Below, in pieces: positions 1 to 10,344 of a stretch of DNA of 64,000 bases; position 1 is the stretch's first letter; every line of letters begins with the position of its first letter. The notes beneath the pieces are model-generated. The model made no database searches and was not told where the DNA came from. It saw only the letters and a program-made list of their open reading frames with translations. The stretch is from Halorussus ruber. GTDB lineage: Archaea; Halobacteriota; Halobacteria; Halobacteriales; Haladaptataceae. The stretch lies in assembly GCF_004765785.1 (NCBI RefSeq), contig NZ_SBIT01000007.1:124001-188000 (forward strand), written 5' to 3'. A program made the translations under genes and the position numbers.

Positions 1-1857
1 GACATCTCGGTGTCGGACGTGAAGTACGAAGGCCCGGAACTGGTCGTGTACACCCGCGACCCCAAGAAGTTCGCCCGGAACGGCGACCTGATTCGCCAGT
101 TGGCGAGCCAACTTCGCAAGCGCATCACGGTCCGGCCCGACCCCGACGTGCTGTCGCGCCCCGCCGACGCCCGCGAAGACATCATGGAGGTCATCCCGGA
201 AGAGGCGGGCGTGACCGACCTCGACTTCCACGCCGACACGGGCGAGGTCGTCATCGAGGCCGAGAAGCCGGGGATGGTCATCGGCAAGCACGGCTCGACC
301 CTGCGCGAGATTACCCAAGAGGTCGGCTGGACGCCCGAAGTCGTCCGGACGCCGCCCATCGAGTCCTCGACGGTCTCGAACGTCCGGAACTTCCTGAAAC
401 AGGAGCGCGACGAGCGCCGCGACATCTTAGAGAAGGTGGGTCGCCAGATTCACCGCGAGGAGATGTCCGACGACGAGTACGTCCGCGTCACGACCCTCGG
501 ATGCTGTCGTGAGGTCGGCCGCGCGAGCTTTATCCTCTCGACGCCCGAGACGCGCATCCTCATCGACTGCGGCGACAAGCCCGGTGCCGAGGACGAAGTG
601 CCCTACCTCCAAGTCGAGGAGGCCCTCGGCGCGGGAGCCAACACCATCGACGCGGTGGTGCTGACCCACGCTCACCTCGACCACTCGGCGCTCATCCCGC
701 TGCTGTTCAAGTACGGCTACGACGGCCCGATTTACACGACCGAGCCGACCCGCGACCTGATGGGTCTGCTCCAACTCGACTACCTCGACGTGGCCGCCAA
801 GGAGGGCCGCGCGCCGCCCTACGAGTCCGAGATGGTCCGCGAGGCCATCAAGCACACCATCCCGCTGGAGTACGGCGACGTGACCGACATCGCGCCCGAC
901 GTGAAACTCACCCTCCACAACGCGGGTCACATCCTCGGGAGCGCGGTCTGTCACTTCCACATCGGCGACGGTCTCTACAACGTCGCGTTCTCCGGCGACA
1001 TCCACTACGACGACACCCGCCTGTTCAACGGCGCGGTCAACGACTTCCCGCGGGTCGAGACCCTCATCCTCGAATCGACCTACGGCGGTCGCAACGACTA
1101 CCAGACCGACCAAGAGGACTCCGAGCGCCGACTCAAGGAGGTCATCAACGAGGCCTACGACCGCGGCGGGAAGGTCGTCATCCCCGCCTTCGCGGTGGGC
1201 CGGTCCCAAGAGATGATGCTCGTCCTTGAGGAGGCGATGCGCAACGGCGATATCCCCGAGATGCCGGTCCACCTCGACGGCATGATTTGGGAGGCGACCG
1301 CCATCCACACGACGTATCCCGAGTACCTGCGCGACGACCTCCGGGACCGCATCTTCCACGAGGACGAGAACCCCTTCCTCGCCGACCAGTTCAACCACAT
1401 CGACGGCGGCGAGGAGGAACGCCAAGACGTCGCCGACGGCGACCAGTGCATCGTCCTCTCGACGTCCGGTATGGTCACGGGCGGCCCCATCATGTCGTGG
1501 CTCGAACACCTCGGCGGCGACCCCGACAACCGGATGGTCTTCGTCGGCTATCAGGCGCAGGGGACGCTCGGCCGACGCATCCAGAACGGCTGGGACGAGA
1601 TTCCGATGAACCGCGGCGGCGGCCGCAACGGCACGCTCAAACTCGAACTCGACGTCGAGACCGTGGACGGCTTCTCCGGCCACGCCGACCGGCAGGGCCT
1701 GATGAACTTCGTGAAGACGATGAACCCCCGGCCCGAGAAGATTCTCTGCGTCCACGGCGACGAGTCCTCGACGCAGGACCTCTCGTCGTCGCTCTACCAC
1801 GAGTTCAACATGCGAACGTTCGCGCCCAAGAATCTGGAGACCTTCAGGTTCAAATAG
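1..1857 (+). CDS. Archaeal CPSF ribonuclease aCPSF1/FttA (5'-truncated by window)
   Basis: Beta-CASP metallo-beta-lactamase endo/exoribonuclease that acts in 3'-end formation and transcription termination in archaea. The reading frame is open to base 1, so the N terminus (probably about 20 residues) lies outside the window; a GTG at 10 is in frame but internal. In visible numbering, KH-type RNA-binding sequence with a GKHG turn occupies about the first 140 residues. The MBL motif THAHLDH gives zinc ligands H223, H225, D227 and H228, followed by GHILGS (H310) and SGDIHYDD. Beta-CASP motifs continue to SGHAD and a C-terminal CVHGD. No catalytic residue appears missing. Family assignment is firm. 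Confidence 0.95.
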   Translation, partial: DISVSDVKYEGPELVVYTRDPKKFARNGDLIRQLASQLRKRITVRPDPDVLSRPADAREDIMEVIPEEAGVTDLDFHADTGEVVIEAEKPGMVIGKHGSTLREITQEVGWTPEVVRTPPIESSTVSNVRNFLKQERDERRDILEKVGRQIHREEMSDDEYVRVTTLGCCREVGRASFILSTPETRILIDCGDKPGAEDEVPYLQVEEALGAGANTIDAVVLTHAHLDHSALIPLLFKYGYDGPIYTTEPTRDLMGLLQLDYLDVAAKEGRAPPYESEMVREAIKHTIPLEYGDVTDIAPDVKLTLHNAGHILGSAVCHFHIGDGLYNVAFSGDIHYDDTRLFNGAVNDFPRVETLILESTYGGRNDYQTDQEDSERRLKEVINEAYDRGGKVVIPAFAVGRSQEMMLVLEEAMRNGDIPEMPVHLDGMIWEATAIHTTYPEYLRDDLRDRIFHEDENPFLADQFNHIDGGEEERQDVADGDQCIVLSTSGMVTGGPIMSWLEHLGGDPDNRMVFVGYQAQGTLGRRIQNGWDEIPMNRGGGRNGTLKLELDVETVDGFSGHADRQGLMNFVKTMNPRPEKILCVHGDESSTQDLSSSLYHEFNMRTFAPKNLETFRFK

Positions 1858-1865
1858 GCAACACT

Positions 1866-1972
1866 CGCGCTCGTAGGCCCCTCGAAGGCCTTCGCAGGCC
1901 TTTCGTAGGCACCTTCGCAGACTCAGCCCGTCGAAGGCCTCTCGCAGGCCCCTCGTAAGCCTCTCGTTCTCC
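1866..1972. repeat. Degenerate short tandem repeat, CCTCGNAGGC units
   Basis: Directly after the aCPSF1 stop, units such as CTCGTAGGCCCC, CTCGAAGGCC, TTCGCAGGCC and CTCGCAGGCCCC recur with small changes for about 100 bp. There is no coding frame I trust. It could be slippage-derived spacer or part of the 3' UTR. Confidence 0.5.
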
Positions 1973-2088
1973 GCGTTTCGGCACGGGTAGCCGTGGGTGG
2001 GGCCGTCACGCGAAAGAAATAGAGAGGTTGGTTTAGAAAATAAATACCTGTTCTAAAGAAAGAAGAAATTGGCTAATGCCCTGTGCAT

Positions 2089-2115
2089 GACCGCCGACCG
2101 CTCCGGTCGGCGGTC
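2089..2115. other. Perfect 12-bp hairpin with CTC loop
   Basis: GACCGCCGACCG and its exact reverse complement flank a 3-nt loop. The hairpin lies about 40 bp beyond the stop of the minus-strand MGMT-like gene and 230 bp beyond the aCPSF1 stop, with an AT-rich stretch (2025-2070) on its left. On the minus strand this order, hairpin then A/T-rich tract, would suit a transcript end, but haloarchaeal termination does not need hairpins, so the role is open. Confidence 0.45.
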
Positions 2116-2153
2116 ACGCGCTCGCTGGTGGAACTGCCGCCTGCTCGCCGGTC

Positions 2154-2636
2154 TCAGAGCCCTTCCAGCGACCGCAACTTCTGCTCGACGACGGCCGGGG
2201 CGGCGCTCGGGCCGTCCCGAACCCGGTGGTCCGGAATCAGCAACGGCGCGGGGTTCTGGTCGAGCGCGGTCCGGACCGTGTTCAAATCCGCCTCCTCGGT
2301 GTGGTCGATGCCGCTGGTCATCCGGGCCAGCGTCTCGACGTTGATCTGGTCGCCGTAGGGAATCTCGCGGACCCGCTCCAGCACTTTGCGCTGGTCGGTC
2401 GGAATCGTGAGCGCAACCCCCACGTCCGAGAAGTCGTCCTCCTCGACGCCGTCGAGGTAGTCGAAGATGCGGTCGAGCAGGTCGTGGTCCTCGGCGGCCT
2501 CCTCGTCGGCCGTGTCGGGGAAGGAGACGCTGAGGACTCGCCCGCTGGCGACGCCCAGTTGGACGTACCGCTCTAGGTACGACGACTCGCGCGCGAAGAT
2601 ACCAGCAACGCCGTTCGCGTCGCTACTCTCGTCCAT
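2154..2636 (-). CDS. MGMT/alkyltransferase-like protein without the active cysteine
   Basis: 160 residues when started at the ATG giving MDESSD; a longer frame exists but its extra N terminus is arginine-rich and unconvincing. The C-terminal half matches the DNA-binding domain of O6-alkylguanine-DNA alkyltransferases: VREIPYGDQ at about 89-97, then NPAPLLIPDHR ending at 138. In true alkyltransferases the last motif is PCHR; here the cysteine is Asp136, and the whole protein has no cysteine. The usual arginine of RxNP is also replaced (DQNP). By analogy with ATL proteins (PWHR) it may bind alkylated bases without repairing them; that is inference. It is divergent from trpC. Confidence 0.85.
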   Translation of the reverse strand: MDESSDANGVAGIFARESSYLERYVQLGVASGRVLSVSFPDTADEEAAEDHDLLDRIFDYLDGVEEDDFSDVGVALTIPTDQRKVLERVREIPYGDQINVETLARMTSGIDHTEEADLNTVRTALDQNPAPLLIPDHRVRDGPSAAPAVVEQKLRSLEGL

Positions 2637-2699
2637 GCCCCTCGGTTCGGGCGGTCCGGACTTGAAGATTCCGCGGGCGGACCGACCCCTCAACGCAAG

Positions 2700-2708
2700 C
2701 CTTATGTA
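2700..2708 (+). promoter_or_regulatory. Possible TATA element of trpC
   Basis: CCTTATGTA is centred about 29 bp upstream of the trpC ATG at 2734, the expected position for a leaderless or very short-leader haloarchaeal transcript. Position and AT content are the only support. Confidence 0.35.
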
Positions 2709-2733
2709 CAATTCCGTCCGTTAATGCACAACG

Positions 2734-3509
2734 ATGAACGAAAGCGAGGAGCTCGCGCCTGCGGTCGCCTCCATTCTCCGGTCTGCGGAGGCTCGGGGGA
2801 GTCCCGACGGCGGTCCGCTGTCGGTCGATTCCCGGTCGCTTCCCGACGCGCTCGCGGACGCCGAGGCCGACGGGCGCGTCCCAGTCGTCGCCGAAGTCAA
2901 ACCGACGAGTCCGACGACGGAGGGGACCCGCGAGGCCGACCCCGTGGAACTGGCAGAGCGGATGATTGAAGGCGGCGCGGCCGCCCTCTCGGTCCTCACC
3001 GAACCCGACCACTTCGAGGGGTCGCCCGAGAACCTCCGGCGGGTCCGCGAGGCGGTGGACGTGCCGGTCCTCCGGAAGGATTTTATCCTGCGCGAGGCCC
3101 AACTCGATACCGTCGAGGCCGACGCGGTTCTGCTCATCGCCCGGTTCGTCGGCGACGACCTCGAAGGCCTGATCTCGGCCGCGAGAGACCGCGGCTTCCA
3201 GCCCCTCGTGGAGGTCCACGACCGCGAGGAGTTAGCCCGGGCGGTCCGGGCCGGGGCCGAAATTATCGGGGTGAACAACCGGGACTTGGCCGAACTCGAA
3301 GTGGACCTCGAAACCTTCGAGAGCGTCGCGCCCTTCGCTCCGGACGAGGCGACGCTCGTCGCGGAGAGCGGAATCGCCACCCCTGACGACGCCCACCGAA
3401 TGGTCGAGGCCGGAGCGGACGGCCTGCTGGTCGGGAGCGCGATTATGGACGGAAACGTAGCCGAGAACACCCAGAAGTTGACCGGGGCGACCCCAGAGGA
3501 GACCCAGAC

Positions 3510-3513
<4 letters not shown>
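2734..3513 (+). CDS. trpC: Indole-3-glycerol-phosphate synthase
   Basis: 259 residues, close to the family length. It converts carboxyphenylaminodeoxyribulose phosphate to indole-3-glycerol phosphate in tryptophan synthesis. The TIM-barrel motifs are in order: [50 protein letters not shown] and LVAESGI, with the phosphate-binding [12 protein letters not shown] near the C terminus. The stop overlaps the trpB start (ATGA at 3510-3513), so trpC, trpB and trpA form a tightly coupled trpCBA operon, as in other haloarchaea where trpDFEG lies elsewhere. Confidence 0.96.
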
Positions 3514-4746
<1,233 letters not shown>

Positions 4747-4757
<11 letters not shown>

Positions 4758-5601
4758 TACCCCGGCGACCGAGAGCGACATCACGGCGGCCTTCGCCGAC
4801 GAACCCGCGCTGGTCGCCTACGTCGCGGCGGGCGACCCGGACGCCGAGGCGACCAAGGAGTACGTCCGGGCGCTGGTCCGCGGCGGGGCCGACGTGGTGG
4901 AACTCGGCCTGCCCTTCTCGGAACCCGTCGCGGAGGGGCCGACCATCCAGCAGGCAATCCGACGGGCGTTAGACGCCGGGATGACCCCCGACCGGTACTT
5001 CGACCTCGTGGCGGACCTGCGCGAGGACGAGGAGGTAGACGTACCGCTGGTCTGCATGACGTACTACAACCTGATTTATCAGTACGGCCCTGACGACGTA
5101 GCGGGACCGGAACCCTTCGTGGCGGCCGCCGCGGAAGCCGGAATCTCGGGCCTCATCGTCCCCGACCTGCCGGTGGACGAGAGCGACCCGCTGAAGGCCG
5201 CCTGTGACGCCCACGGCCTCGACCTCGTGTTCATCGTCGCGCCGACCACGACCGACGAGCGCCTCGGTCGGATGTTAGACCGCGCGACCGGGTTCGTCTA
5301 CGTGCAGGGCCGGTTAGGCACGACCGGGGCGCGCTCGGACGTGAGCGACGAGACCCACGTCAGCCTCGGCCGACTGGACGAGACTGACCTGCCGAAGGCG
5401 GTCGGGTTCGGCATCAGCGAGCGCGACCACGCCAGAGAGATCGTCTCCGGCGGCGCAGACGGCGTGGTCGTCGGGAGCGCGTTCGTAGACATTGTTTCGG
5501 AACAGGAGGACACCGCGGCCCGCCTCGAAGCGAAAGCCCGCGAACTCAAGGCGGGGGCGCTCGACGGCGCGGAAGAAATGGCGCAACCGGAAGGCAAATA
5601 A
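4747..5601 (+). CDS. trpA: Tryptophan synthase alpha chain
   Basis: 284 residues from a GTG start at 4747, inside the end of trpB; no later start gives a full barrel. It cleaves indole-3-glycerol phosphate to indole and glyceraldehyde 3-phosphate. Visible motifs are [21 protein letters not shown] (the catalytic Glu is in VELGLPFS), [19 protein letters not shown] (catalytic Asp) and [10 protein letters not shown] with the phosphate-binding [12 protein letters not shown]. It is the last gene of trpCBA, with ADH synthase 27 bp downstream. Confidence 0.96.
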
Positions 5602-5628
5602 CCACACCTTGCCACACATTCACACAAT

Positions 5629-6423
5629 ATGGACGTAGGAACTGCGGCACGACTCGACCGAATCGGCACAGACGGAAAGTACGTAATCGTCCCGATGGAC
5701 CACGGCATCACGCTCGGCGCGGTGAAAGGTCTCGCGGACATCGAATCGACAATCGACGCGGTGACGCGCGGCGGCGCGGACTCGGTGCTGACCCAGAAGG
5801 GCATCGCGCCCCGCGTTCACCCGAACAAGAACGGCGCGGGCTACATCGTCCACCTCAACGCCTCTACTTCTATCGGTCCCGACAACAACGACAAGCGCAT
5901 GACCGGCACCGTCAAGGAGGCGGTCCGGGCGGGCGCGGACGCCGTCTCGCTCCACATCAACGTCGGGAGCGACTACGAGCGCGAGCAGATGGAGGACCTC
6001 GCTCGCGTCACCGACACGGCCGACGAGTACGGCGTCCCGGTACTGGCGATGGCCTACGCCCGCGGCCCCGGCGTGGACGAACACGACGCCGAGAATCTGG
6101 GCCACGCGGTCCGCCTCGCCGAGGAGATGGGCAGCGACGTGGTCAAGACCGCCTACAGCGGCGACGCCGAGAGCTTCGAGCGCGTGGTGGAATCGACCGC
6201 CCTCCCGGTGGTCATCGCCGGGGGCGCTCCCGAGGGCGACCGCGCCACCCTCGAAGCGGTCCGCGGCGCGATGGACGCTGGCGCGGCGGGGGTCTCGATG
6301 GGCCGGTCTATCTTCCAGCACGACGACCCCGAAGCCATCACGCGAGCGGTCTCGGCGGTGGTCCACGACGGCGCGAGCGCGGAGGACGCGCTCCGGGAAG
6401 CGGGTCTGGCAGTCGAAGTCTAA
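5629..6423 (+). CDS. 2-amino-3,7-dideoxy-D-threo-hept-6-ulosonate synthase
   Basis: 264 residues of the archaeal class I aldolase (DhnA-like) family. In haloarchaea this enzyme starts the alternative shikimate route by condensing 6-deoxy-5-ketofructose phosphate with aspartate semialdehyde. Motifs: VPMDHGITLGAVKG near residue 20, the QKGIAP turn, VSLHINVGSDYE, the Schiff-base lysine in VVKTAYSGD, and IAGGAPEGD before GVSMGRSIFQHDDP. Position right after trpCBA supports the aromatic role, and aroE is in the same window. A generic fructose-bisphosphate aldolase is the alternative, judged less likely from context. Confidence 0.9.
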   Translation: MDVGTAARLDRIGTDGKYVIVPMDHGITLGAVKGLADIESTIDAVTRGGADSVLTQKGIAPRVHPNKNGAGYIVHLNASTSIGPDNNDKRMTGTVKEAVRAGADAVSLHINVGSDYEREQMEDLARVTDTADEYGVPVLAMAYARGPGVDEHDAENLGHAVRLAEEMGSDVVKTAYSGDAESFERVVESTALPVVIAGGAPEGDRATLEAVRGAMDAGAAGVSMGRSIFQHDDPEAITRAVSAVVHDGASAEDALREAGLAVEV

Positions 6424-6510
6424 TTTCGTAGCGGGTTCGTAGCAAGCAATTGTATTGTGGTCTTGGAATAAAGAACTATTTCTTAGAGCATTGTTTCTAA
6501 TTCTCTAGTC

Positions 6511-6673
6511 GGTGCTGTGGCGCGTGCTGGCGCGGCGTCTCGTCGCCGCGCCGAACCGCGCGAGGGATGACTGAACGACCGAACGAAGTGAGGGAGCGAA
6601 AGAAGAGGCTGGGGAGGTGTGAGGCCCGCGGGTGCGGTTGCGGTGACTCCTCGGCTTCGGCAATAGCTAGCTT
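6511..6673 (+). repeat. Intergenic repeat family B, copy 1
   Basis: Runs from GGCGCGTGCTGGCGCGGCG to CGGCTTCGGCAATAGCTAGC. Shared blocks with the other copies: the GCTGGCG end, CCGCGCGAGGGATGA, GGGGAGG, GCGGTG-rich centre and GGCTTCGGCAATAGCTAGCTT. The left part folds as a GC hairpin (GCGCGGCG / CGCCGCGC). It lies between ADH synthase and the mfnA-type gene and runs straight into a 22-bp tandem array. Confidence 0.7.
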
Positions 6674-6781
6674 CCTGCCGCCATCAACTCTCTTTCCTGC
6701 CGCTGTCAACTCTCTTTCCTGCCGCTGTCAACTCTCTTTCCTGCCGCTGTCAATTCTCTTTCCTGCCGCTATCAACTCCTG
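6672..6781 (+). repeat. 22-bp tandem repeat, five copies
   Basis: Units of TTCCTGCCGCTGTCAACTCT plus CT start at 6672, 6694, 6716, 6738 and 6760, with single-base changes in the first, fourth and fifth copies. The array begins in the last bases of the family B element. It has no credible coding role. The pyrimidine bias (almost no G outside the GCCG core) is notable. Confidence 0.85.
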
Positions 6782-6934
6782 TCCCAGAAGGTTCCAATCA
6801 GCGAACCGAATCCGAAGCCGATTCTCACCTGCCGACGACGCTGACCGTCACACGCGATTCCCAATCGTGTCACCGACGAAACGCCCGAAACCGATAACAG
6901 AACCACTAAACGGTCCCCGGCAATTTTTTCGCGC

Positions 6935-7984
6935 ATGCAGAGAGAGCCGCAGGACTTCGGGCGGGTCCTCTCCTCTATGTGTACCCGACCGCACCCCGAC
7001 GCCCGCGAGGCCGCCCGGCGGTTCCTCGCCGACAACCCCGGCGACCCCACGACCTACCCCGCCGTCGCCGAGTTGGAGCGCGAGGCGGTCTCGCTCCTCG
7101 GCGAGATGACCGGCCTCGACGACCCGCAGGGCTACGTCGCCAGCGGCGGGACCGAGGCGAACTTGCAGGCGGTCCGCGCGGCCCGGAACCTCGCCGACGC
7201 CTCGGCACCCAACGTCGTCGCGCCCGAGAGCGCCCACTTCAGCTTCCAGAAGGCCGCCGACGTGCTGGACGTGAAGTTGCGCCTCGCGCCAGTGGACGAC
7301 GACCGGCGGGCCGACCTCGCCGAGGTCCGACGCCTCGCCGACGAGGAGACCGCGCTCGTGGTCGGTGTCGCCGGAACCACCGAGTACGGGAGGGTAGACC
7401 CGATTCCGGACCTCGCCGACGTGGCCGCCGATGTGAACGCGCTCCTCCACGTCGATGCGGCGTGGGGCGGGTTCGTCCTGCCGTTCACCGACTGGGAGTG
7501 GCACTTCGACCACGCGCCGGTGGACACGATGGCTATCGACCCGCACAAGATGGGCCAAGCGCCGGTCCCCGCGGGCGGGTTCCTGACCCGCGACGAGGCC
7601 GTCCTCGACGCGCTGGCGGTCGATACCCCCTACCTCGAATCGACCTCGCAGGCGACGCTGACCGGCACCCGGAGCGGTGCTGGCGTGGCCGGTGCCCACG
7701 CCGCGATGGACGCGCTGTGGTCCGAGGGCTACCGCGAGAACTACGAGTGCGGACAGAAAAACGCCGAGTGGATAGCCGACGCGCTCGAATCCCGGGGCTA
7801 CGACGTCGTCGAACCGATTCTGCCGCTGGTGGCCGCCGACATCCCGCGCGAAGAAATCGAGGCGTTGCAGGACGAGGGCTGGCGCGTCTCGCCCACCGCG
7901 ACCGGCGAACTCCGGGTGGTCTGCATGCCCCACGTCACCCGCGAGATGCTGGAGGAGTTCGTCGCGGACCTCGACGCGCTGTAG
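6935..7984 (+). CDS. mfnA: MfnA-type PLP amino-acid decarboxylase (aspartate/tyrosine)
   Basis: 349 residues, fold-type I group II decarboxylase. The substrate of archaeal MfnA proteins is tyrosine (methanofuran) or aspartate (beta-alanine for CoA); haloarchaea lack methanofuran, so aspartate is the better guess, by inference. Motifs: [13 protein letters not shown] (PLP phosphate contact), [22 protein letters not shown] (the Asp that contacts the pyridine nitrogen) and DPHKMGQAP with the Schiff-base Lys205. The ATG at 6935 fits family length. It is convergent with the next gene, with the two stop codons directly abutting. Confidence 0.88.
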   Translation: MQREPQDFGRVLSSMCTRPHPDAREAARRFLADNPGDPTTYPAVAELEREAVSLLGEMTGLDDPQGYVASGGTEANLQAVRAARNLADASAPNVVAPESAHFSFQKAADVLDVKLRLAPVDDDRRADLAEVRRLADEETALVVGVAGTTEYGRVDPIPDLADVAADVNALLHVDAAWGGFVLPFTDWEWHFDHAPVDTMAIDPHKMGQAPVPAGGFLTRDEAVLDALAVDTPYLESTSQATLTGTRSGAGVAGAHAAMDALWSEGYRENYECGQKNAEWIADALESRGYDVVEPILPLVAADIPREEIEALQDEGWRVSPTATGELRVVCMPHVTREMLEEFVADLDAL

Positions 7985-8665
7985 TCAGCGACAGTTCGAG
8001 TCGTCGCCCGCCTTCGAGCAGGCGTCCTCCTGAGCCGCGATTTGGACCTGCGTCACCGACGCCGACTGAGACTGGCTGATTGCGCCGCCAGCGCCCTCCT
8101 GTGCCGCGGTCTGAACCTGCGCGACCGACGCCTCCTGTGATTGCATCAGCGCCCCCTGCGAAGCGCCCTGCGCCGCCGCCTGAACCTGCCGCACCGTCGC
8201 CGACTGCGACTGGCTCAGCGCGCCGTAGGCCGCGCCCTGCGAGGCGGCCTGAATCTGTCGCACCGACGCCGACTGGGACTGCTCCAGCGCACCGCCGGTC
8301 GCCCCCTGCACTGCGACTTGAACCTGCGTGATGGTGACGGTCTGGACCTGCACGAGCGCGCCGAACGCCGCGCCCTGCGAGGCCACCTGCACTTGCTGGG
8401 CCGTCACGTTCTGGGCCTGCACCGCGGCCGCGACCGCGCCGTCGATGGCGGCCTGTCGCTGGGCTTGGGTCACCTCGACGCCCTGAAACTGCGCCTGCAT
8501 GCTCCCCCGAATCGCGCCGCTCATCGCCGCGCCGCGGTGGCGCTGACCTGCCGACGCCGCCCCCGAGGCGACGCCGAGTCCGGCCACCGCGGCCGCCGCG
8601 CTCCGCAGTACCCTCCGCCGCGAAACTGTTCCGGTCTGTTCGTCTTCTCCCGTATCAGGTGTCAT
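7985..8665 (-). CDS. Tat-exported Gln/Ala-rich protein with seven 23-residue repeats
   Basis: 226 residues. The N terminus has a twin-arginine signal (SRRRVLRSAAAAVAGLG, then an alanine-rich cleavage region near residue 40). The rest is almost entirely a repeat of about 23 residues with the pattern A-L-x-Q-S-Q-S-A-S-V-x-Q-V-Q-x-A-A-Q-G-A-x-x-G; six copies are clear and a seventh is degenerate near the start. Alternating Q/V/S residues suggest stacked beta strands, as in curli or beta-solenoids. The end (DACSKAGDDSNCR) has the only two cysteines. No named family is recognised; a structural or adhesive surface role is inference. Confidence 0.8.
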   Translation of the reverse strand: MTPDTGEDEQTGTVSRRRVLRSAAAAVAGLGVASGAASAGQRHRGAAMSGAIRGSMQAQFQGVEVTQAQRQAAIDGAVAAAVQAQNVTAQQVQVASQGAAFGALVQVQTVTITQVQVAVQGATGGALEQSQSASVRQIQAASQGAAYGALSQSQSATVRQVQAAAQGASQGALMQSQEASVAQVQTAAQEGAGGAISQSQSASVTQVQIAAQEDACSKAGDDSNCR

Positions 8666-8884
8666 CTGTTAGCACCCAACGTTGTCCATGGCTGCGAGCG
8701 ATTTGAACCCCCACAGCCCTCAACCCAGATTGCGACCGGTTTAGTGACTTTGCGACCGAATCAACGCCGATTCAGACGTGCAAGACTTGCTTTCAGCGTC
8801 GTAATACCCGATGGAGAAGCTACAACTGTCAGTGGGCTGGAAGCCGAGGAGAACGCGGGAAAGCGAAATCGACCGACGAACGAG

Positions 8885-9580
8885 TTACGACTCGGCGGGT
8901 TCCGTGCCCGAACTCTCGTTCTCGGCGTCGGAACTCGCTCGCACGTCGCGCTCGGTCTCGCCGCCGACGCGCTCGACTGGTGCCCCCAGCGCGTTGCGCT
9001 TGACGCTCCGGAGGCCCTTCTCGGCGGCCTGCCGCGACGAGTAGCCCTGCCCGGAGTCGGCGACGACGTTGCCGTTGTCGTGGACGAGTCGCCAGCGCCA
9101 CTTCTCGTCTCTGCCCTCGTAGACCTCGAAGGTGGCCTGCGCTGGCGGGCGCAGCGCCTCGACGGTCGAACCGTCGAGTTGGCGCATCTGGACTCGACCG
9201 CCGGGGCGCTTGCTGGCGACGCGCTTGGCGGCGCGCTTGCCCCGACGGACGACAGACGGGGCGATTGTCTCGACGGCGTCCACCGCGTCGATGGCGTCCG
9301 AGAGGAGCGAGTCCGAGGAGTACTCCCTCGACAGCACGCGCTCGCCGTCCCGGTAGAGCGAAATCGAGAGGTCCTGCCACTCGATGTCGGCTTTCTCGGG
9401 GCGTTCGGCGGAATCGGCTCGGGTCGGAACTTCGACTGCGGTTCCCTCCTCGGTCCAACGCTCGTCGCGCCGGTAGTCGAACTCGACGCTCGCGGCCGCG
9501 AGGTCGCCGTCGTCGCTCCGGTAGGAGAGTCGCGCTCGGAGTCGCGGATGGGCGACGAGGGTGTACTCGTGGTCGAACAT
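8885..9580 (-). CDS. DUF1508 (HVO_2922-like) domain protein
   Basis: 231 residues from the ATG at 9580 (MFDHEYTLV); an ATG at 9622 in the same frame is also possible. The C-terminal 50 residues, FEVYEGRDEKWRWRL to YSSRQAAEKG, match the YegP/HVO_2922-type DUF1508 fold, which forms small symmetrical dimers of unknown function. The N-terminal 120 residues are acidic and not recognised. A basic stretch (VRRGKRAAKRVASKR) separates the two parts. It is divergent from the VTT membrane protein gene. Confidence 0.75.
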   Translation of the reverse strand: MFDHEYTLVAHPRLRARLSYRSDDGDLAAASVEFDYRRDERWTEEGTAVEVPTRADSAERPEKADIEWQDLSISLYRDGERVLSREYSSDSLLSDAIDAVDAVETIAPSVVRRGKRAAKRVASKRPGGRVQMRQLDGSTVEALRPPAQATFEVYEGRDEKWRWRLVHDNGNVVADSGQGYSSRQAAEKGLRSVKRNALGAPVERVGGETERDVRASSDAENESSGTEPAES

Positions 9581-9709
9581 GCAACCGAGTAGCGGGCGGA
9601 CGGGCATGAGTCTGTTCGCCATCGGCGTCGGTATCAGGACATCCTTTCGCGGGAAATCTCGCACGACCAAGACATAAAACTGATAATCGTGGTACTACCT
9701 TCTCCGAGC

Positions 9710-10270
9710 GTGTACTCCGTCGTCGCCCCTGCGCTCCTCGAAGGTCTCGGTCTCGGGTCTTTCGAGTGGATGGAACACCTCGTGGCAACAGCGACCGGTT
9801 GGGTCGGACTCGGCATCATCTTCGTCTACTCCTTCCTCATCGCGTTCGCGCTTCCCGGCGTGAGCGAGGTGGTGCTGGTCGCGCCGCTGGACCTCGGACT
9901 CACGCAGGTCGAGCGTCTGGGCATCATCATCCTCGTCAGTGCGGTCGGCAAAGCCGCCGGGAGCATCCTCGCCTTCCACATCGGTCAGGAGGCCAAGGAA
10001 TCCGGGCCAATCATCAGCTTTCTCCGGCGCTCGCGCTTCGACGTCATCGAGTGGTCCGAGAACAAGACGGTCGAACTCGCCAAGAAGTGGGGCTATCTCG
10101 GGATGGCGCTGGCCCTGTCGGTGCCCTTCTTCCCCGACACGGTCTCGATTTACGCCTTCGCGGTCCTCGAAGAGGACTACGCCAAGTTCGCGCTGGCGAC
10201 GTTCGCGGGAAGCGTCGGGCGACTCCTCGTGACCATCTTCCTCGTCGGCTCGACGGTCGTGGCGTTCTGA
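9710..10270 (+). CDS. VTT/YqaA-like (DedA superfamily) membrane protein
   Basis: 186 residues from the GTG at 9710; a GTG at 9689 and an ATG at 9770 are alternatives in the same frame. Three to four hydrophobic segments are visible: GLGIIFVYSFLIAFALPG, IIILVSAVGKAAGSILAF, LGMALALSVPFFPDTVSIYAF and the C-terminal FAGSVGRLLVTIFLVGS. The GKxxG segment and the WGYLGMALALSVPFFPD re-entrant-like motif are typical of the VTT family, some members of which are lipid scramblases or transporters. The substrate is unknown. Confidence 0.8.
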   Translation: MYSVVAPALLEGLGLGSFEWMEHLVATATGWVGLGIIFVYSFLIAFALPGVSEVVLVAPLDLGLTQVERLGIIILVSAVGKAAGSILAFHIGQEAKESGPIISFLRRSRFDVIEWSENKTVELAKKWGYLGMALALSVPFFPDTVSIYAFAVLEEDYAKFALATFAGSVGRLLVTIFLVGSTVVAF

Positions 10271-10344
10271 AATGCGGATTTTCCCTTCTGTTGGTTCTCG
10301 AGCTGGTTTCACCCGCCAGCGAACGCTCGGCGAATCAACCGTCG

